Shown here piece by piece: positions 56,220-64,000 of a stretch of 64,000 nucleotides of DNA. This DNA comes from Acheta domesticus (lineage: Eukaryota; Arthropoda; Insecta; Orthoptera; Gryllidae), in assembly GCA_031308135.1 (NCBI GenBank), contig JAHLJT010009436.1, positions 161,484,885-161,548,884 of the forward strand, given 5' to 3'. The notes under the pieces are model-generated. The model had not been told where the DNA came from, searched no databases, and saw only the letters and a program-made list of their open reading frames with translations. The first letter of the stretch is position 1; every line of letters begins with the position of its first letter. The position numbers and the translations under genes are program-made.

Positions 56220-57452
56220 GATACATTCCTGTCCTCTGAGTCAATGACAGAAAATATAATTGTTGATACATTTGCAAGTGGCAAAGACCGTGGGAAGATG
56301 ATTAAGTGAGTGTGGTAGTTTTACTCTATATCTATTATGTATCTGATGGAAACTAGGAAGACTCGGGAATCGAGGGGATGCTCTAAGTTTACACTTCACA
56401 TTGTGTCAGAAAAGACACAATGTCAGATGTCAGAAAAGGTTTTGCGAACCCCTTTAGCACGAATTGGACGGGTGTGAACATGTTTAAATATTGTTCTTTT
56501 CGTTCTTCGATTCTCTTGTACTGTTATATCATTACTTTTCATAATTATTGAATAAAAATTATTTAGGGAAAATACTGTCGTGGAAAATGTGAAACAGGTT
56601 ATCAAAACAAGCCATATCATAAGGTAATTCTATTATAGAAAACTGATCTAAAATGGTTATGATTAAATTCTCAATGAACTATTCTTGGAGAAGAGAGTTT
56701 ATCGTTGCTGGCGGCGAGAAGTAATGATAACCAAGGAGGTGATAGTAGTTTCCTGAGGTTTGAAAACAGGTTTTGACATTCATTCGCATGGGTGGATTTG
56801 ATGGCAGGATGGAGAAATATTTACGAGAAGTCCATGCACATTAACAATGCATGGAAGCCTAAAATATGGAAACTGCTCTTACAATTATCATAGGCATGTA
56901 CTTTATAAGTAATATACCTATGAATATTTGAATGTATCTGTATTTTATATCGAAAATTTTGCCAATATACCGAAATAGTTTACCGATTTTACTTTTAGAG
57001 ATATTTTAAAAAATCGTTCCACGTTGAGCTGGCTGTGTCTCGCCTTAATTTGAACTGAATTTTGTAGAAAATTGGAGTGTGCAACACATTCAATCTACTT
57101 ATTTCTCAAAGAAGTGTCGCACCTTCGAATAAACACCTGTATAAGCCAAGGGTACATTCATAATTGTATGTGCATATATCGTATACAAAGCACTGGACAT
57201 TCAATATTTTACGTTGCCAATAAATTCGTAATCTTAAAAAGATAGAAGTCGATCGGGGTCGTGGGTTTGTTCTGGGCTGTATATGCGAACGTGACGCCGC
57301 AGTGTGAGGAAAATCCGCCAAAGTGTTGCCACCATACTATAGTGGCCTTGATGAGGCTGGAAAAATACATTTTAGATCTGTAGAAATCACACCGCGCAGG
57401 GTCGCCAAGAGAAATTCCGATCTACAAAAGTAAAAAGAAAGACAGTCTTGAC
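56220..57452. other. unannotated stretch with small hairpin
   Basis: A 10-bp stem, 6-base loop hairpin (ACATTGTGTC/GACACAATGT) lies at 56398-56423, with GTCAGAAAAG repeated just after it. Nothing else recognised. Confidence 0.45.
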
Positions 57453-57699
57453 AGTGCGATTTTTCTTATTTTGCATCTCAAGCCCCTATGGCCACGACGG
57501 AATATCACACGGCATATCGCGTCTTCTCGGTTGTGCCCCTAGAAGCCGCATGATCGCAAGCACTGCTTGATACGGTCGCGATCAAGCGATATCTCGCGGC
57601 GCGACTGAGAAAGTTGCGAAATACTATCGTGACTGAGAACGTTGCGAAATTCCATCGTGAAGACGGGCCTTGAGAGACAAAGTTAGAAAAATCGCAGTA
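57453..57699. mobile_element. foldback MITE, long family, copy L4
   Basis: About 247 bp. The left end is altered (AGTGCGATTTTTCTTATTTT) and the right end is the inverse of TACTGCGATTTTTCTAACTT, with TA following. The core GCATGATCGCAAGCACTGC and TTGATACGGTCGCGATCA is preserved. A block of about 27 bp in the right half, around GTGACTGAGAACGTTGCGAA, is partly duplicated. Confidence 0.82.
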
Positions 57700-57701
57700 T
57701 A

Positions 57702-59540
57702 GATGGCATATTCCATCCTGTTTTGTGGGTGAGGGGCGTGGCCAGGCCTGTCGTGGGCATGTGCTGCCGGCGCCGGCGTGCCAAGCGCTTCGGTGTTGCG
57801 GGTGGCCGCGCCTGTGGGCGGGGGAGGGCCGAGGTCACCGGCCGGGAGCCTCTAGCCCGCCGCCCAACGGCGCTGCCGCTGCTGATTTTAATGTGGGCGC
57901 TACCGCGTAAGTCTCCTGCCACTTCCGCTTGTGGATCAATCTAGGAATGGTCAGTTCATTTTGGCATGGCGGAGTTCGGTTGGAAGCGTAAATGAGGGAA
58001 ATCCTGGGATTAGTTTTGACAGAGATATTTTTTAATGATTGGTTGTTCTCGATGGCTTGACTGTCATTGTTGAAAGTTAGTATGACGTATCGTCTCATGC
58101 CTATTTTGTACATGTGGGCTCTTGGAGATGGATCCATTGGGCCTTTGTGCAATCATCTTTGCGATAATAAGCGGCACCCCTGCATTAACAACAATTTCAA
58201 CAACAAAATTGCAGCATGTATTTCTATAATTGTAGTGTTAAATCAGCATTTACGTGCATTTTATCACAATTTTATTTATATTTCTGATAAGAATACGTTT
58301 GTAAGGACGTATAATAATGAAATGTTTCTTGTCTGCAGGTGAGTTGCTGCTCTTCTGTTGTTTCATTTGAAGATAAGTCAGTATTGTCAGAATTTTCGGT
58401 AAGTACGGACTTAGGAATTATGCTACTAGTTCATGTCTGTGCAAATTTGTAATAGGAATAGGCGAAGATTATTAAATATTATTTAGACATTTTCTCTTAC
58501 CTCCCTAATATCTTACAAACCTTTGAATAAATTAAGAACATTTATTAGAAACGTGGCTATATTACATCTATTTCGAGCATCTAGTGCATAATAGTATATT
58601 TAGAATCAACATTTGAAACATACGAATGTTTTATGTCAATGATATTGAATAAAATATTATAGAGGGTTTTAACTACTGGTTGGTCTGCACAAGATGTAAA
58701 ATGAATCTGAAATCGCCAGAGAATGACGAGTTACATTTTAAGTGCTGGAATTCGTTTTCGTCTCTAATTGCAAGTAGCTTAGAAATTGTTCGTAGAAAAT
58801 GTTGCCTTCATCGTGTTTTGAACTATGCTTTGTCTATCGAAAATTTTCTAGTTGCTTGAGCACCGGTCTCCATGTAAACATAAGACTTTTTCACAATTTT
58901 CTCGAAACTCCTCCCAATTTTTTCATAATTGCTTGTATTGCAGTGCTTCATGAGACAGCGGCGGAAAACTAATTTCGGAAATAATCAAATATGGACCATA
59001 AGCTACTTTAAAGTAAAACCCAGGCCTCCGTCTAAACTTTTCGAACATTCTCAATAAAATGTTTTGAAGAAAGGTATGTGAATAATTGTCGGCATTACTT
59101 TTCCATTTCCGCATATTCTACGACAAACCTTTTTTTCGAAAAAGATCTGTAATTCTCTTTCCCAATTTTTAATGAGAGCAGTATTAAAATCCAGGTGCAT
59201 GAAATAGAGCTCTAGAGTATATAGGTATAGAAAAAGTGAGCACTACACACGTCTCTGAAAGAGAGTAAACACGCGGGATTACGAGACAAACTGTTGCATT
59301 AATGAGGTGGCGCAGGTACTACAGAGGCGATCGTGAACGCTTTGCCGTCTCTCCCAGGCCGTATGTTCGCGCTGACGCACCGCATCCTATCTAAACCCTG
59401 TGAGATTAACCTGCCAGTGTGTGTTCTGACGTCGAAGCCTATGTTTGGTGACTTTTATTAACGCGCGTATGAAGGTGTTATCGCAGCCTTAACGCATGGC
59501 TACCGGACCATCTGTCGCAGCGGATGTCAACCGGTCTTTT
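57702..59540. other. unannotated stretch
   Basis: GC-rich at 57720-57900, AT-rich after. No gene recognised. Confidence 0.45.
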
Positions 59541-59735
59541 TTATTCCCTTCCCCTCCTTCCTTCTACAGTCTCTCTCCCTTCCTCTCTCACTCTTTGTTT
59601 TTCTCTCTCTCCCCTCCGACTCTTTCTTTCTCTCTCTCTCCCCTCTGACTCTCTCTCCCCTCTGTCTCCCTCGTTCTCTCCCTCCCTCTCTCCCCCTCTT
59701 TCTCTCTCCCTCCCTCTCTCTGTGTTTTTTGTCGG
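59541..59735. repeat. CT-rich low-complexity tract
   Basis: Pyrimidine tract of CTCTCTCC, CCCTCTGTCTCC and TTCTCTCTCT variants with a loose periodicity. The purine-rich minus strand gives Arg/Glu/Gly-rich frames without meaning. Confidence 0.85.
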
Positions 59736-60729
59736 ACTCGCTTCGTGTGCGTGCAAAACTCATGCGTCGAGAGGTTTCCTTTTTAAAGCGCCCTTTTCTG
59801 GGAAAATAACGAAGACGGCTGTCGGTAGCGCGCGACCCGCGGTCGATGTCTCTCTCCGGCGCCGCTCGCGTCGCCGCCGGCGCTTCCGGCGCTGCCACCA
59901 ATCCGCAAGGAGAACGCTGTGGCATCCCGAAGCGTCTGCATTGCTGGGTGTTACCACACTGCACTCGTATATGAATGTGTAATAAACACTCAAACAAATG
60001 GTCACAACTCTTGCAGTCATTTTCAGAGTGTATTTAAAGGCAGGAAAGGATAAAAATAGCTTTTTTATTTTCTTAACAGCCTAGTAATCGAAAAAATATT
60101 TTTTTTTTTAAAAAATTCGCAACGACTTGCGTTTTGAGAGAAGTCTGAGATTTTTTGTGCCTGTTCCAGTGTTTTAAGACAAAGTAAATAAATATATTTT
60201 GTATTGTTTTTAAAATAACTTTTTTGAGTTTGAATTTGGCGCCGAGAAATTATAAAAAAATATTTTTTTTATTTTTCAATTTTTTTTTCAAGAAGATATA
60301 ATAGTGTTAAGTTGAAAAAATTGAAAAAAAACACGTTTTCGACTCTTGAGGGGCGGTGGTGATGGGAAGAGGGCTAAGAAACCTTTCAAAAATCTTATAT
60401 TTTACGGAAGAGCCATAGTGTAACTACTGCTATGTCATTTGGTTCTGGGGAACGTTTTACCAAAAGTCTTCGACTTTGTGAACATTAATTAATTATTGAT
60501 AGCCATCTTTGCCGTCGTCATGAGTCTGTAGAAAGATAAAAAACAATAAAATTTGGAATAAAGTAAGTTGCGCCGTTTACCACTAAAGGAGGTGGCGAGA
60601 GCCGGGAGACCATGTGAGGAAGGTTTCGAATGATGTTCAAATCAGAGATGTGGACTGATTTTAGTTTCGGCTCACTGTAGAGAATGATGCTGAGATAATA
60701 TTCTAGAGTTTTACAAATCAGTCATATTT
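59736..60729. other. unannotated stretch
   Basis: A GC-rich patch at about 59825-59940, then AT-rich with A/T homopolymers at 60060-60330. No gene recognised. Confidence 0.45.
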
Positions 60730-61235
60730 CATACAAAACACTTTTGACCAATAACATTGTTGTGCTATTAACAAATGATATTTTTTTATATATCGACATT
60801 ATCAATTTCTAGTGAATATGCTGTTTTCGTTTGTATTCCATTTTTCCCATTCCCCTTTTGGCTTAAGAAGTTAATGTGCTTTTAATTTAATTAAATTCTG
60901 TGCTTTTAACAATGTTTCCACTAAATTTTCACTGCATCATTGTCCAGTTGAAGTTAATATGTGATTTCCGGTTCTATTCCATTTTTCCACTTCGCTTTTG
61001 ACTAATAGGAGTTATTGTGCCTTTAACAAAGTTTTCATTGCTTTCATGTTATAACATTGTTGATTTCAGGTTAATATGCGATTCTCGTTCTATTCCACTT
61101 CACTTTTGGCTAATGGAAGTTATTGTGCTTTTCACAAAATTTCACTGGCTTTTATGTTATAACATTGTTTATTTCGGGTTAATATGTGGTTTCCGGTTCT
61201 CTTTCATTTCCCATTTGCTTTTTTTTGCAAATGTA
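60730..61235. repeat. degenerate tandem repeat, period about 117 bp
   Basis: At least four diverged units begin near 60812, 60953, 61070 and 61178. Landmarks recur in order: GTTAATATGYGATTTCCGGT, TCTATTCCA, CACTTCRCTTTTG, TATTGTGC-TTT and TTATAACATTGTT. The first unit is longer by an insertion, and a further decayed unit probably lies before it. Unit 2 is 117 bp and unit 3 is 108 bp. Confidence 0.8.
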
Positions 61236-62255
61236 CTGAGTGCATATGCGTAGCATTTACAACATTTTCAGAGATTCTCTTCGTATTTTCAGTCGATTGT
61301 CAGTGAAGGCTCACGTAGGAAAATTGATGTTTTCTTCAACTAAGGATATCTCGAAATCTAATTATGGTGGAATGATGTTCATTGGTGTTGAAATCTTGGC
61401 ATCATTAAGAATATCTCTTTGTTTGAGTTCATGGTTCGCTGACTGTAATGTTCTTCTGCAAAAGATTTTCGGAAAACGTTTCAATTTAAAAAAGTTGTCT
61501 ATGCTCAAGTGATTTCCTGAATCACGTTCCTTTTGTGTTCATTGTGCCAGATCGTTTCGGGGAGCAAGCAGGTTTATCCCGCAAATTAATTCATTAATCG
61601 GATTATTTTTTAAGTATTCAAAACCACGGATTTTATGCCAATTTTGTTGATTTTTTAGGTGTGATTCGCCGAAGACATTATTAAGCTCATTGAAAAAGGC
61701 AAGTCGCAGGAAATGCTCCAGGAGCAATAATATTTTAGCAATTGAAAGTACAAAATTGCCACCCATTCTAGCTGATTATAGTGATTTGTCACTTGTAAGC
61801 TAAAACATCTCTATTCTCTAAGCGAACGAATTTATTGAAGAATTTATTCTAAAACATTAAATTGCAGGGAATTTTCAAATTAATCTACTGCCGTAATAGC
61901 TCGCGTGTATGATTTGGAGAGACCCAAAACTGATCCAAACAGATACATCCCTATTTGTGTCCTTTGCTGCGTGAAATTATGTGCCGAAAATTCTTTTCAT
62001 TTGCAGTAATATCTCGTATAACTTTGATCTTCAATACGAAAACCCAGGGTCGGTTTGTGGGGCAGGGGTACGTGAGACGGTTTAGAGGCAGAGGGGGACA
62101 CGGTGAAGTTGGTTGAGGAGAATTTCATAATTCTGAATGGAATGAAAAATGTGAAAATTGTGAAATGCACTTATTCCAGGATTTGTTATCCCATGTATCT
62201 CAGTGTCTCAGTCGGGGTGGAAAGTGTTTCCAGAACGTATTCCACTCCCCTGGCA
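61236..62255. other. unannotated AT-rich stretch
   Basis: No supported feature. Confidence 0.5.
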
Positions 62256-62605
62256 GGAGGCGGATGTTGAGTCGCCCTGTCCCGCAACTCCCCGCACCGC
62301 GCTGTGCAGCAGATTGCATCGCTCCGCCACCCCACAGCCCACCTTCGTGGCCCCGCGCCAGCCCGCCTCGCCGCTCGCTCCGTCGCGTCCGGCCGCCTTC
62401 GTCCATTTCCGCTCTGCCCCCCCCCCTGCACCCCGCCCGACCACGTTCTGCCACGCCAAGCACTCTTCGCTCTCGGCTTACGCCCACCCGACTCCCGCCC
62501 CTCTTAGATCCTCCGCACCCCGTCCTATTTGCTGAGCCACTTCCACCCACACCGCCCACCCCACCCTGCTTCATGTCGGCTCGCTCCCCCCCCGTTACTG
62601 TATCT
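62256..62605. other. C-rich CpG island
   Basis: C-biased on the plus strand, like 14825-15298 and 20980-21440, but without a clear repeat unit. Frames on both strands are Pro/Arg- or Gly/Arg-rich and unrecognisable. Confidence 0.5.
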
Positions 62606-64000
62606 TTTTTCTACTTGTTTATTTTCCTCCCTCTTATCATGTTCCTTGTGGTTATTGCGAGGAAATAATATGAAGACATACATGTAAGAATAAAAAGGTC
62701 AGTGTTGGTAAAAGGAGTAATGTCAAATCCGAAACTGCCAACAGGGAGGGTCACACTTATTTTAAAATTAAATTTTGTTACAGCGGTTTTTTAAATTTAT
62801 TTATTTATTTTTTGTTTTTGTTGAACCATTCCATCACCTGTCTCTTAAGGTGGCTCCACATATTTGGCACGTAACAAGCGACCGGTCGCCGAATCTCGAG
62901 TAGTCAAGGTGCTCAGCGAATCTTCCGCTTCTTTGAGATGCTCTTATGGCCGACTGGCTGCGATTACTATAGTTAGTAACGAATGCTTGGCGCTGGGCAA
63001 ATCATGAGCCTTCCTCTGTCTGTTGGGAATCCTGTCGCCGAATACGGAATGTGCGGAGCCGCGTGCGGTGGGAGTCGCCCGGGGGAAGCCCCGTTCGAGC
63101 GCATTGCCGTGCCGGGCGGGGCGGGTTCGGTGCGCCGCAGACGTATTCCGAGGCGAGATTCGAGGTAAATCGGGGCAGATCCCGGGAATCGAGGCAGCCG
63201 CGAAGGCCGCCCGGCACGTCCCGGACGGGCCGCTGCCCACTGAGTCACGGACGGCGCGGAGGCGGAGGCGGCTGCGGGCCGCGCTGGAGGCGACGAAACA
63301 ACCGCACAGTGGGTCGGAGTCATGCAAGATACAGCGGAGAGCGGATCGGTGCGGATTATTCACAAGCACTCGCACGACCCTGACGTGAGCGGGGAGTTTA
63401 GAAGTGGCCAGAGGGGAATTTCGTTTCTACACTAAATGCTATATTCAATCAAAGCATCAAACCAAACCTTTAAAAAGCGATTCAGTTGTGACTGCGAAAT
63501 CAAACCGTTTTTCTTTCTTTTAAAGATACGCTGGAATTGCAATCGAATGAAACTTTGGGTTTTCAAAGAATAACTTCAGTAGATATTACGTTACGTTCAC
63601 CTTCCGAGGAGTGACTGCGTGTGCACAAACGTCTGAGTTTTTTCACAGAGCAAATATTTTGTTATTCATTTTAATTATCGATGTTTTCCCTTTTTTGGCC
63701 GGGAAATGAATCGCCAAAAACTTCCATACATCAAGTTGTCTAGAATTACTAATTTCGGAATATGGCAATCACTTACAAGTAAAACTGAAGTTGTTTATAC
63801 AGTACGTGTCACAAAAAATACTATGACGGGAGTGATTGCATTCGTATCAAATTTGGACCATAGAACGATAGTGAAACGTAGTTGTGATTCAAAATGTTAC
63901 CACATAATTTGCTTTTCTATAGAAAACTACAAAATTGCGCAGCCTAACACAGTCTATGCTAGCTTCCCATTGTTAAATACAAAATGTCAAACAAGCGAAC
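62606..64000. other. unannotated stretch with GC island
   Basis: A CpG-rich island at about 63040-63310; the rest is AT-rich. No gene recognised up to the window end. Confidence 0.45.

Noticed and set aside
56398..56423. Transcription terminator-like hairpin
   Set aside because: Small stem without a T run, and factor-independent terminators do not apply to this kind of genome.

Overview
The window reads as repeat-dense, gene-poor eukaryotic DNA, most likely from an arthropod and probably an insect. This rests on a mariner transposase relic, Jockey-like and RNase H-bearing non-LTR retrotransposon fragments, a tRNA-derived SINE with an AATC-type tail, and many small terminal-inverted-repeat elements. 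There are no operons, Shine-Dalgarno sites, long bacterial-style reading frames, rRNA genes or CRISPR arrays. I cannot name the species. I found no host gene I would defend. The long open frames all fall in GC-rich low-complexity or minisatellite DNA, and only a few short frames (2932-3297, 22115-22327, 47005-47247, 55761-56219) deserve a look as exon candidates. The window is best treated as intergenic or deep intronic sequence.

Layout. 0-10 kb is the densest part: two long SINE copies (1408-2086 and 8241-9016), two short foldback MITEs (3976-4149, 7364-7536), one long foldback MITE inserted inside the second SINE (8334-8581), a truncated non-LTR element with target-site duplications (5451-6028), a tRNA-like SINE head (about 6967) and a 20-bp minisatellite (9411-9850). 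10-20 kb holds GC islands, a deleted mariner (11971-12904), a hAT-type MITE (14300-14689) and a third SINE copy (15299-15560). 20-30 kb holds an eroded AP-endonuclease domain of a non-LTR element (19786-20485, minus strand), C-rich and G-rich minisatellites and a CCCG tetranucleotide block. 30-40 kb holds a fourth SINE copy, a TTAA-flanked MITE, a compact hairpin and a Jockey-type reverse-transcriptase tail (38266-38577, minus). 40-64 kb holds three more long MITEs, two further CCCG blocks, a 357-bp non-LTR fragment with clean 13-bp duplications, a minus-strand SINE fragment and a degenerate tandem repeat of about 117 bp (60730-61235).

Base composition is a strong mosaic: AT-rich sequence is broken by GC-rich, CpG-containing islands of about 200-600 bp every few kilobases, many of them strand-asymmetric and made of simple C-rich or G-rich repeats.

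The most notable result is the six-copy MITE group. Two internally different foldback families share the same termini, so one transposase probably moves both. The nested copy, read against related SINE copies that lack it, shows a TA target duplication. Together with the SINE family this looks like an active or recently active small-element community. I saw no evidence for a defence system, gene cluster or other coding system.
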